DNA from: Cellulosilyticum sp. I15G10I2
GTDB taxonomy: Bacteria > Bacillota > Clostridia > Lachnospirales > Cellulosilyticaceae
DNA: 64,000 nucleotides
Assembly (NCBI RefSeq): GCF_900095725.1
Contig: NZ_FMMP01000006.1
Coordinates: 62,001-126,000 of the forward strand
Direction: 5' to 3'
Under the pieces are notes generated by a model that was not told where the DNA came from, did no database searches, and was given only the letters and a program-made list of their open reading frames with translations. This document shows positions 9,223 to 16,366 of the stretch, one piece after another; the stretch's first letter is position 1; every line of letters starts with the position of its first letter. The position numbers and the translations under genes were made by a program.

Positions 9223-10122
9223 ATGGACAAGTTAAGAGGCTGGATAGTTTCGAATGGATATCTTAAGACTTCTAAATTTATGGAGATTATTGACTTATAT
9301 AAGGCATGCGCTTTGACACTGGGGATGAGTTTAGAACTTGTTTTAAATAATGAGTTATTAATGGGAATAGAACGCAGTACATGCTTTATACATGGAAAGA
9401 AAATAATGCAGCTGCCTGATTTTGTACTTTATTTAGATAAAGATATAAGGCTTGCTTATCAGTTAGAGCAAATGGGCATTAGAGTATTTAATAGTTCAAG
9501 GGTAATAGGTATATGTGATGATAAATCTCAAACTTTTCAGGTGTTAGCAAGCCAGGGCATTAACATGCCAAAGACAATTATTGCACCTCTGGTTTTCAAA
9601 GGATTTGAAGAAGATTCAGAGCATTATATAGATGCTGTAGAAAATGAACTGACTTATCCGATCGTTATTAAAGAAAGTTATGGATCATTTGGTGAACAGG
9701 TTTATTTAGTTCAAAACAGAGAGGAGCTTATTATGAAGCGCAGACAATTAATTAGCATTCCTCATATTTACCAAGAATTTGTATCAAGTAGTAAGGGGCG
9801 AGATGTAAGACTTAATGTAGTAGGCAGTCGCGTAGTTGCTGGGATGCTGCGTACCTCAGATATAGATTTTAGGGCTAATGTTACAAATGGGGGACAGATG
9901 CAAAACTACAATCCACCTAAGGCATTTGAAGCACTTGCTCGTAGTGTATGTAAAATAATAGGAGCTGATTTTGCCGGAGTAGATCTTCTTTTTGGAAAAG
10001 ATGATGAGCCCCTATTATGCGAAGTTAATTCTAATGCACATATTAAAAATATACAGATCTGTACAGGGATTAATGTAGCTGAATATATTTTAAGACATAT
10101 TTTAAAGGAAATGAGACAATGA
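9223..10122 (+). CDS. RimK-like ATP-grasp ligase, first of a tandem pair
   Basis: 299-residue ATP-grasp enzyme of the RimK/LysX type, which joins an amino acid or other amine to a carboxylate using ATP. An N-terminal pre-ATP-grasp domain is followed by the nucleotide-binding segment (PIVIKESYGSFGEQVYLV), QEFV, the RDVRLNVVGSRVVAGM strand pair and the metal-binding end DFAGVDLLF..LCEVNSNA. The stop overlaps the start of the next gene by four bases (ATGA), so translation is coupled. The substrate is unknown. Confidence 0.88.
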   Translation: MDKLRGWIVSNGYLKTSKFMEIIDLYKACALTLGMSLELVLNNELLMGIERSTCFIHGKKIMQLPDFVLYLDKDIRLAYQLEQMGIRVFNSSRVIGICDDKSQTFQVLASQGINMPKTIIAPLVFKGFEEDSEHYIDAVENELTYPIVIKESYGSFGEQVYLVQNREELIMKRRQLISIPHIYQEFVSSSKGRDVRLNVVGSRVVAGMLRTSDIDFRANVTNGGQMQNYNPPKAFEALARSVCKIIGADFAGVDLLFGKDDEPLLCEVNSNAHIKNIQICTGINVAEYILRHILKEMRQ

Positions 10123-10982
10123 TACAAGGATGGCTTGTTTATAATACAGAAGATACTATTAAAAATAGCTACTTTATCAATGCGTTAATCACTTATGCCA
10201 AAGCATCTGAGATAAACTTAAAGCTTGTTTTAAGAGAAAAAATAGCTTTAGGTATGGAAGAAAATGTGCTATCAATCGCTTATGAGGGAAAGAAATCTTT
10301 GCCTCAGATAGTTATTAATAGGTCTAGAGATAGTTTTTTTGCAAAGCATTTAGAAATTATGGGAATAAGAGTTTATAATGCATACCGCATTACACACCTA
10401 TGTAATCATAAGGCGAGGACGCATCAAATGATTAGCCAATTGGGCATACCAGCGCTAAATACATTTTTTTATAGTAAAAGATATTTGGATTTAGAGACAG
10501 CGCAAATTTCGTTCCCAGTTATATTAAAAAGTGCAACTGGGCATGGCGGACAGGAAGTGTTTCAGTGTATCAATAAAGAGACTATTAAAAAGTACCTTAA
10601 TCTTATCAAGGATGATGAATTTTTAATTCAGCAGCGATGTGATCAGCCTGGGGTTGATGTAAGAGTATTTGTGATGGGAGACCAGATTTTAGGAGCCATT
10701 AAAAGAGAGTCGATGAATGATTTTAGATCAAATTATTCATTAGGTGGTACGGCGAAGCGCTATCATTTGTCTCAAGAGAACGAAGCCTATGTTCAGCGTA
10801 TAATTAAGCATTTAAAAAGTGATTTTGTAGGGATAGATTTTATGATTAACAGGCAAGGCGCATTTCTATTTAATGAAATAGAAGATGTAGTTGGCAGCCG
10901 GACGCTTTATCAGTATGGACAGATAGATACTGCAAAAGAATATATTCATTATATAAAAAACACTGTTACACATCTTAGGTAA
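10119..10982 (+). CDS. RimK-like ATP-grasp ligase, second of a tandem pair
   Basis: 287 residues, a diverged paralogue of the preceding gene with the same layout: N-terminal domain beginning MIQGWLVYNTEDTIKNSYF, ATP-binding lysine segment FPVILKSATGHGGQEVF, basic strand DVRVFVMGDQILGAI, and C-terminal metal residues DFVGIDFMI..FNEIEDVVG. The motif NEIED keeps the Glu and Asn ligands. The ATG lies in the last codon of the upstream gene. The pair may form a heteromer or add two different residues to one product. The terminator begins inside its last codons. Confidence 0.87.
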   Translation: MIQGWLVYNTEDTIKNSYFINALITYAKASEINLKLVLREKIALGMEENVLSIAYEGKKSLPQIVINRSRDSFFAKHLEIMGIRVYNAYRITHLCNHKARTHQMISQLGIPALNTFFYSKRYLDLETAQISFPVILKSATGHGGQEVFQCINKETIKKYLNLIKDDEFLIQQRCDQPGVDVRVFVMGDQILGAIKRESMNDFRSNYSLGGTAKRYHLSQENEAYVQRIIKHLKSDFVGIDFMINRQGAFLFNEIEDVVGSRTLYQYGQIDTAKEYIHYIKNTVTHLR

Positions 10983-10993
10983 CAGTGTTTTTT
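10955..10993 (+). terminator. Terminator of the ATP-grasp pair
   Basis: Stem AAAAACACTGTTAC/GTAACAGTGTTTTT overlapping the stop codon of the second ligase. The symmetric A and T tails suggest it also serves the convergent aminotransferase gene. Confidence 0.9.
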
Positions 10994-11019
10994 ATATAAT
11001 AGCAAACTAAGTACAATAT

Positions 11020-12210
11020 TTAAGCTTGAGCAAGCAGTGTTTTAATAGCTTGGCCCAAACGTTTGATGCCCTCATCAATAGTTTTGGGGTCTGAATTTGT
11101 ATAATTTAAACGCAAAGTATTCTGCGGGATTTCGCCTACATAAAAGGGTTCTCCAGGAACAAAAGCTACTTTTAAAGTGGATGCAAGCTCAAAAAGTTTA
11201 AGCGAAGACATAGAATCAGGTAGAGTTGCCCATAAAAACATACCGCCTTCAGGTTTTGTGATTTTAATATTTTCTGGGAAATATTCAGCGATGCTAAGTA
11301 GCATTGCTTCCCGTTGTTCTTTATAAAGTTTTTTAATATGGCTGATGTGTTCTTCTAAGTTATTATCTATCAGATATTGATAAATAACTCTTTGAGAAAA
11401 GTAATTAGTATGCAAGTCAGAAGCCTGTTTAGCAATAATAAGCTTATCCATTATTTCGGGACGCGTTGTACAAATCCAGCCAATACGCATGCCTGGGGTT
11501 ACGATTTTGGAAAAGGAACCTAATAGGATTGAGGGATTGCTGCTAAAAGATTGTATATAAGGCACATCTTCACCTATAAATCTAAGTTCGCCATAAGGAT
11601 CATCTTCAATTAAAACAGTCTGCGTGTCATTAAGCATACCACCCAGAGCTTCTCTGTTGGCTTTTGAATAAGTGATGCCTGTTGGATTTTGAAAATTTGG
11701 CACTGAGTAGAATAATTTAATGTTATGCTGATGTAAAAGCGTCTTAAATTGATTTAAATCAATGCCATCTTCAAAGAGGTCAACTTGATGAAAATGGGGT
11801 TCATATAACGAAAGAGCCTGGATTGCTCCAAGATAACCGGGTTTTTCAATTAAAACATGATCATCTTTATTCAAAAAAACTTTACCAATAAGATCGAGGC
11901 CCTGCTGAGAGCCGCTGGTTATGAGAATATCATCAGCATTAATGGTTAAGCCGTGTTTCGTTTGATATCTTTTGGCAATATATTCTCTTAAAGGTAAATA
12001 GCCCTCCGTTGTCGCATACTGAAATACATGTGAGCCATTTTTACTAGTTACAGTATTCATGGCATCTTGTAGTGCAGCTGTAGGAAAAGAAATAGGATTT
12101 GGAAGTCCGCCTGCAAAAGAAATAATGTCTTTATTATTAGTAATTTTTAGTATTTCGCGAATAAATGATTTTTTACTATTTAGTATTCTGTCTGAAAAAA
12201 GTTGATTCAA
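11020..12210 (-). CDS. PLP-dependent aminotransferase, class I/II
   Basis: 396-residue fold-type I aminotransferase resembling 2-aminoadipate and aromatic/branched-chain transaminases (LysN/AraT type), without the GntR domain of MocR proteins. Visible residues: SGSQQGLDLIG for the phosphate site, NPTG in PNFQNPTGITYS, EDDPYGELRF with the Asp contacting the PLP nitrogen, the Schiff-base lysine in LGSFSKIVTPGMRIGW, and the substrate Arg in LRLNYTN. It is 21 bases downstream of the ArsR gene in the same direction, so probably co-transcribed and under its control. Confidence 0.92.
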   Translation of the reverse strand: MNQLFSDRILNSKKSFIREILKITNNKDIISFAGGLPNPISFPTAALQDAMNTVTSKNGSHVFQYATTEGYLPLREYIAKRYQTKHGLTINADDILITSGSQQGLDLIGKVFLNKDDHVLIEKPGYLGAIQALSLYEPHFHQVDLFEDGIDLNQFKTLLHQHNIKLFYSVPNFQNPTGITYSKANREALGGMLNDTQTVLIEDDPYGELRFIGEDVPYIQSFSSNPSILLGSFSKIVTPGMRIGWICTTRPEIMDKLIIAKQASDLHTNYFSQRVIYQYLIDNNLEEHISHIKKLYKEQREAMLLSIAEYFPENIKITKPEGGMFLWATLPDSMSSLKLFELASTLKVAFVPGEPFYVGEIPQNTLRLNYTNSDPKTIDEGIKRLGQAIKTLLAQA

Positions 12211-12231
12211 GGGATCACCCGCTTTCTGTTT

Positions 12232-12588
12232 TTATTCATTAATATGTTCAAGTCCTTTAGAGAGGATATCCGTAACATGAGAGTCAGCAAGAGAGTAATA
12301 AACAACCTTACCTTCTTTGCGTGATTTTACAAGATTATACATTTTTAGTAGTCTAAGTTGATGCGATATAGCCGAATGCGTCATATTCAAACATGCAGCA
12401 ATATCACAAACGCACATTTCAGAAATGTAGAGTGCATTAAGCAGTTTAATACGCGTAGGGTCTGCAAACAGTTTAAAAAGCTCAGATAATTTAATTGAAA
12501 TCTCATGATCCTGCATCTCTGCAGTAGCTCTTTCTACGACATCTTGGTGAATAATTGTGCAAGAGCAAAGGTCTATTTTATTAGCCAA
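12232..12588 (-). CDS. ArsR/SmtB-family metal-sensing repressor
   Basis: About 118-residue winged-helix repressor. It has a Cys pair near the N-terminus (LCSCTIIH), a second pair in the DNA-binding region (CVCDIAACLNMTHSAISHQL) and an alpha-5 segment (DSHVTDILSKGLEH). The two Cys pairs match the CadC type (Cd/Pb/Zn) and the last helix matches the SmtB zinc site. I choose TTG at 12588, with GGAGG eight bases upstream; a GTG at 12597 is in frame but overlaps that site. The linked gene is an aminotransferase rather than the usual metal exporter. Confidence 0.9.
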   Translation of the reverse strand: MANKIDLCSCTIIHQDVVERATAEMQDHEISIKLSELFKLFADPTRIKLLNALYISEMCVCDIAACLNMTHSAISHQLRLLKMYNLVKSRKEGKVVYYSLADSHVTDILSKGLEHINE

Positions 12589-12650
12589 TCTAATCACCTC
12601 CGTAACCTTTTAATCAATAGAGTACGGGTTTTTATAAAAAGTGTCAAGAT

Positions 12651-12669
12651 TATATGAGAAATTCATATA
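12651..12669. promoter_or_regulatory. Candidate ArsR-family operator
   Basis: Perfect inverted repeat TATATGA-5 bases-TCATATA about 65 bases upstream of the ArsR start. This ATATGA/TCATAT form is typical of operators bound by SmtB/ArsR-family repressors, so autoregulation is likely. Confidence 0.6.
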
Positions 12670-12856
12670 AAATACAATTTTGAGGTTGATAATATGTAGA
12701 TATAGATGTACTATGAAAAGAGAATATTTTACAATAATTGTGAGAAAAATCTTATTTAAAAGAGTGTTATTACCAAGCTAGAAGACAAATGCTTGCTAAA
12801 TATTAAGAATAGTATACTAAAATGTTTAAGGACTTAACGATAAGGAGGGATAGGGT

Positions 12857-13009
12857 ATGATAGATTTTAAAAAAGAGCTTGAAAAGTTTAAACCACTATT
12901 AGATGTAGATCATATTGAAGATAGAATAGAACAAGATGATATGAAAGATTTAATAGATATCCTTAAAGCAATTAATCCTAAAAAGACAGAATATTTAAAT
13001 CACGAGTAA
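12857..13009 (+). CDS. Small acidic hypothetical protein, 50 aa
   Basis: Fifty residues (MIDFKKELEKFKPLLDVDHI at the start, ending in PKKTEYLNHE), rich in Asp, Glu and Lys and probably helical. An ideal AAGGAGGG ribosome binding site lies seven bases before the ATG, which is the main reason to call it. It precedes the zinc-ribbon/TPR gene by 33 bases and is probably in the same operon. No family is recognised and no membrane segment is seen. Confidence 0.65.
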   Translation: MIDFKKELEKFKPLLDVDHIEDRIEQDDMKDLIDILKAINPKKTEYLNHE

Positions 13010-13042
13010 TAGAACTAATCTTAGAATGTAAGGAGCGGGGTT

Positions 13043-14425
13043 ATGGCGTATGTGTGTCCATATTGTGGGGAGATAATAGATAATAGCAGCAAATGTACCC
13101 GTTGTGATCAAGACTTAGAATGGGTACAAAAAATCAACGAAAAAAGCAAACTGTATTATTTTAAGGGGTATCAAGAAGCACAAGAGCGAAATCTTACAGT
13201 AGCAGCTACTTATCTAAAGAAGGCTGTTTATTTTAATAAATTTAATATAGACGCTCGAAATTTACTAGGACTTGTTTATTTTGAAATGGGTAAAATTGGA
13301 TCCGCTCTTAAACAGTGGATTATTAGCGCTTCTTTAAGCAAAGAAGATAATATTGCAGTGGAATATATTGATAAAATACAAAATTCGCCTAAGATGCTGA
13401 TAACCTATAAGGATTCTATTTCACTTTATAATAAAGCACTGATGTATTTAAAACAAAAGAATAATGATATGGCCATTATAAGACTTAAAAAAGCTGTCAG
13501 CTTAAATAGCAATCTTACGGAAGCAAGAAATCTGCTGGCTTTATGTTATATAAAAGAAAAACAATTTTATAAAGCAAATGAACAGATTAAGAATGTTTTG
13601 GCAATAGATGCATCAGATATGAAAGCTCTTAGTTATTTTAAGATGCTTAGTAAGCAGGATACTGCAACGATACAGCCGTATGAGCTTGAATATATTCCTA
13701 AACAATCAAAAAATAATTATGTTAAGCCTTCTAAGGTTATTAATAGGGGCCATGCATTAGCGATTTATGTGATGTATTTTATAATCGGTAGTTTATTTAT
13801 GTTTATTATCCAAAGCTCTTTAATTACACCTAATAAAACTAAAAGCTATGAAAATACAGTTGCTAATCTAAGAGAGTCTGAGACAAAACTAAAGGGATTA
13901 CTTGAAGAGACCCGGATAAAAAGCCAAGATGAGATCGATACGTTAAAAGCTGAAAATCAACAGCTTATGGAAGAAAAACAAGATATAGAGCTTGCCACTT
14001 CTAAAATAGCTCAAAAAGAAAAATTGAGTCAAGCGACTATTATGAAAAATAATAAAGAGTGGATAGAGGCCGCTGAAATCTTATATAATGTAGCACCGTC
14101 TTTATTAGATGAAGAAGCTGCTAGGCGCTATGATGAATTAAAGAAAGAAGTTTATCCAAGAGTTGGAAGAACTTTGTATGACGAAGGATACAGACACTTT
14201 AACCGTAAAGAATTAATAGAGGCAAAGACAAAACTTGAGAAGGCTATACTTTATGATCCAACGGCAGATGTATTAAGAAAAAGTTTATATTATTTGGGAC
14301 GCGTTGAAAAAGAACAAGGTAATGCTGAAAAAGCAAAGTACTATTTTAATACCGTTGTAGAACAAAATCCAGGAACTAATGAAGCAAACTGGGCAGCAGC
14401 AGAACTAAAAGGTTTACAAGAATAA
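13043..14425 (+). CDS. Zinc-ribbon, TPR and coiled-coil membrane protein
   Basis: 460 residues. It starts with a zinc ribbon (CPYCGEIIDNSSKCTRCDQD, two CxxC pairs). Several TPRs follow (residues 35-200), then one membrane helix near residues 243-262 (ALAIYVMYFIIGSLFMFII), a coiled coil (about 275-330) and two more TPRs ending the protein (FNRKELIEAKTKLEKAILYD, AEKAKYYFNTVVEQNPGTNE). So there is a cytoplasmic half with zinc ribbon and TPRs and a probably external half with coil and TPRs. It looks like a scaffold; the partner is unknown. It precedes the spoIIA operon but has a separate gap of 112 bases. Confidence 0.8.
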   Translation: MAYVCPYCGEIIDNSSKCTRCDQDLEWVQKINEKSKLYYFKGYQEAQERNLTVAATYLKKAVYFNKFNIDARNLLGLVYFEMGKIGSALKQWIISASLSKEDNIAVEYIDKIQNSPKMLITYKDSISLYNKALMYLKQKNNDMAIIRLKKAVSLNSNLTEARNLLALCYIKEKQFYKANEQIKNVLAIDASDMKALSYFKMLSKQDTATIQPYELEYIPKQSKNNYVKPSKVINRGHALAIYVMYFIIGSLFMFIIQSSLITPNKTKSYENTVANLRESETKLKGLLEETRIKSQDEIDTLKAENQQLMEEKQDIELATSKIAQKEKLSQATIMKNNKEWIEAAEILYNVAPSLLDEEAARRYDELKKEVYPRVGRTLYDEGYRHFNRKELIEAKTKLEKAILYDPTADVLRKSLYYLGRVEKEQGNAEKAKYYFNTVVEQNPGTNEANWAAAELKGLQE

Positions 14426-14537
14426 TGAATATGCCCCTTTAATAGGTTGTATCACCTAAAAAATGGAAAATTATTGACAATTATTGGAAAATATAATATT
14501 CTAATGATATGCTATATTTTGCAAGAAGGAGGGGTAA

Positions 14538-14879
14538 GTGTTGAGAATTGATTTTATAATGGTAAATCGCACATTAGTGGTTGTTTTAGAGGGTGAGCTT
14601 GATCATCATACTTGCGTTGAAATAAGACAAACTGTTGATCGAGAATACCAAAAAAGAAGAGCTAAAAATCTAGTATTTGATTTTGCCAACATAAATTTTA
14701 TGGATAGTTCCGGAATCGGAATGCTCATGGGAAGATATAGAAGTGTTGTGATATGTGGTGGTGAAATAGGACTCTTCAATGTATCACCAGAAGCTGAAAA
14801 AATATTAGCTATGTCAGGGATTCATAAATTAATGAAGACTTATTCAAGCAAACAAGAAGCTATTGATGCTTTAGCATAG
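14538..14879 (+). CDS. spoIIAA: Anti-sigma-F factor antagonist SpoIIAA
   Basis: STAS-domain protein, 113 residues. In its unphosphorylated form it binds the SpoIIAB kinase and frees sigma-F in the forespore. The phosphorylated serine lies in the conserved loop FMDSSGIGMLMGR near residue 56-60. AGGAGGGG precedes the start; GTG (14538) or the adjacent TTG (14541) is possible, with the spacing slightly favouring TTG. First gene of the three-gene sigma-F operon. Confidence 0.97.
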   Translation: MLRIDFIMVNRTLVVVLEGELDHHTCVEIRQTVDREYQKRRAKNLVFDFANINFMDSSGIGMLMGRYRSVVICGGEIGLFNVSPEAEKILAMSGIHKLMKTYSSKQEAIDALA

Positions 14880-14902
14880 TTTTAACTTAGGGGGACATAT
14901 TA

Positions 14903-15331
14903 ATGCCAAAGAAAAATAGTATGCAAATACAATTTTCAAGTAATTCATTAAATGAATCATTTGCACGGGTAGCTGTAGCTGCATTTGTATCACAGCTTGA
15001 TCCTACCATGGAAGAATTATATGATATTAAAATGGCTGTATCAGAAGCCGTTACAAATAGTATTATTCATGCTTATGAGAATAGAGATGATTGTGAGATA
15101 TGTATAAAATGTGCCTATGAAGATGAAGTCATAAGTATAGAGGTTATTGACAAGGGAAAAGGTATACACAATATTGAAGAAGCGATGACTGCGCTTTATA
15201 CAACATCTATAGATGAAGAAAGAGCAGGGCTGGGCTTTACTGTGATGCAGTCTATGATGCATGAAGTAGAAGTCTTTTCTGAGGTAGGACATGGGACAAC
15301 TGTAAAGATGAAGAAGTCTCTTGGGGTATAA
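14903..15331 (+). CDS. spoIIAB: Anti-sigma-F factor and kinase SpoIIAB
   Basis: 142-residue GHKL-fold serine kinase that holds sigma-F inactive and phosphorylates SpoIIAA. The ATP site is seen in DIKMAVSEAVTNSIIHAYEN (N-box), EVIDKGKGI (G1) and ERAGLGFTVMQSMM (G2). Lies between spoIIAA and sigF, 23 and 31 bases away. Confidence 0.97.
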   Translation: MPKKNSMQIQFSSNSLNESFARVAVAAFVSQLDPTMEELYDIKMAVSEAVTNSIIHAYENRDDCEICIKCAYEDEVISIEVIDKGKGIHNIEEAMTALYTTSIDEERAGLGFTVMQSMMHEVEVFSEVGHGTTVKMKKSLGV

Positions 15332-15362
15332 GAGTTTATAACCTGGGGAAAGGTGGGATAAA

Positions 15363-16088
15363 ATGGATCATACCCTAGAGCTTATTAAAAGGGCACAAGA
15401 TGGAGATAATGAAGCCAGGAGTCTTTTGGTACAAGAAAATATGGGACTTGTTTGGAGTTTAGTAAGAAGATTTGGTAATCGTGGCTATGATATGGAGGAT
15501 CTTTTTCAAATAGGAAGTATAGGGCTTCTTAAAAGCATAGAGAAATTTGATTTAAGCTTTAATGTAAGATTCTCAACGTATGCTGTACCTATGATTGTTG
15601 GAGAAATAAAAAGATTTCTTAGAGATGATGGGATGATTAAAGTCAGCCGATCTTTAAAAGAGACAGCGTACCGTGTACGCATGTTAAAAGAAGAGCTCAT
15701 CAAAGACCTTAACCGAGAACCAACTATTAATGAAATTGCGGCAGGACTTGATCTTGGCGTTGAAGAAGTTGTTGAAGCGCTGGAATCAAATGCAGAAATT
15801 GAATCATTAAATGCTGTCATTTATCAAGGTGACGGTAAGCCAATTACGTTATCAGATAAAATTGATCAATCACCAACACAACAAAACGATTTAGTGGACA
15901 AGATTGTTATAGGTGAAATGATTAAATATTTATTGCCGCTCGAAAAGCAGATTATTATGTTAAGATACTTTGAAGATCGTACGCAAACAGAGATTGCGAC
16001 GTTGCTTGATATATCTCAAGTACAAGTTTCACGTATTGAAAAAAGAATTTTAAAAAAGATGAGATCTATGTTAACCAGTAAGGACTAG
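15363..16088 (+). CDS. sigF: Sporulation sigma factor F
   Basis: 241-residue sigma-70 family factor (SpoIIAC) that directs the first forespore-specific transcription. Region 2 reads DLFQIGSIGLLKSIEKFD...RFSTYAVPMIVGEIKRFLRD, region 3 REPTINEIAAGLDL, and region 4 EDRTQTEIATLLDISQVQVS with the -35 recognition helix. Last gene of the operon; the terminator overlaps its stop codon. Confidence 0.97.
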   Translation: MDHTLELIKRAQDGDNEARSLLVQENMGLVWSLVRRFGNRGYDMEDLFQIGSIGLLKSIEKFDLSFNVRFSTYAVPMIVGEIKRFLRDDGMIKVSRSLKETAYRVRMLKEELIKDLNREPTINEIAAGLDLGVEEVVEALESNAEIESLNAVIYQGDGKPITLSDKIDQSPTQQNDLVDKIVIGEMIKYLLPLEKQIIMLRYFEDRTQTEIATLLDISQVQVSRIEKRILKKMRSMLTSKD

Positions 16089-16107
16089 CCAAAAGGCTAG
16101 TCCTTTT
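16080..16107 (+). terminator. Terminator of the spoIIA operon
   Basis: Perfect stem AAGGACTAGCC/GGCTAGTCCTT with an AAAA loop and TTTT tail, including the sigF stop. Confidence 0.93.
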
Positions 16108-16111
16108 AAGT

Positions 16112-16165
16112 TTATCCGAACAATAAAACTATAAAATACTCTATAATAAAAAAATGTTCGGAAAA
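16112..16165 (+). promoter_or_regulatory. Inverted pair of PurBox-like sites upstream of purL
   Basis: TTATCCGAACAAT (16112-16124) and, on the other strand, TTTTCCGAACATT (16153-16165). Both match the Bacillus/Lactococcus PurBox core CCGAAC with AT-rich flanks, in opposite orientation. The gap of 28 bases is about one helical turn more than the 16-17 usual in B. subtilis. A third partial copy (GTTCGATA, 16281-16288) lies near a possible -35 TTGACG (16295-16300). The purine operon start is 200 bases downstream, so PurR-type control is likely. Confidence 0.55.
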
Positions 16166-16366
16166 ATAGTATTAGTTTTAGCAAAAATACGTATAAATAC
16201 TATAAAAAATGTATATAGTCTATAATATAGTTATATTTTAGAGATGACACATGAACTATAATCAATTTTACGGGAATATTGTTCGATAAAATTATTGACG
16301 ATACCTTGGTTTTATGATACGCTTGAAATAGTTTAAAAGGTTAATACTTACGAAAGGGGAACCACG

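Noticed and set aside
14474-14497. TTGACA and TATAAT as a spoIIA promoter
   Set aside because: The spacing is only 12 bases, too short for sigma-A, and no convincing sigma-H site could be aligned either.
16108-16366. Purine riboswitch upstream of purL
   Set aside because: The conserved three-way junction with its loop motifs is not seen; PurBox-like DNA sites explain the region better.
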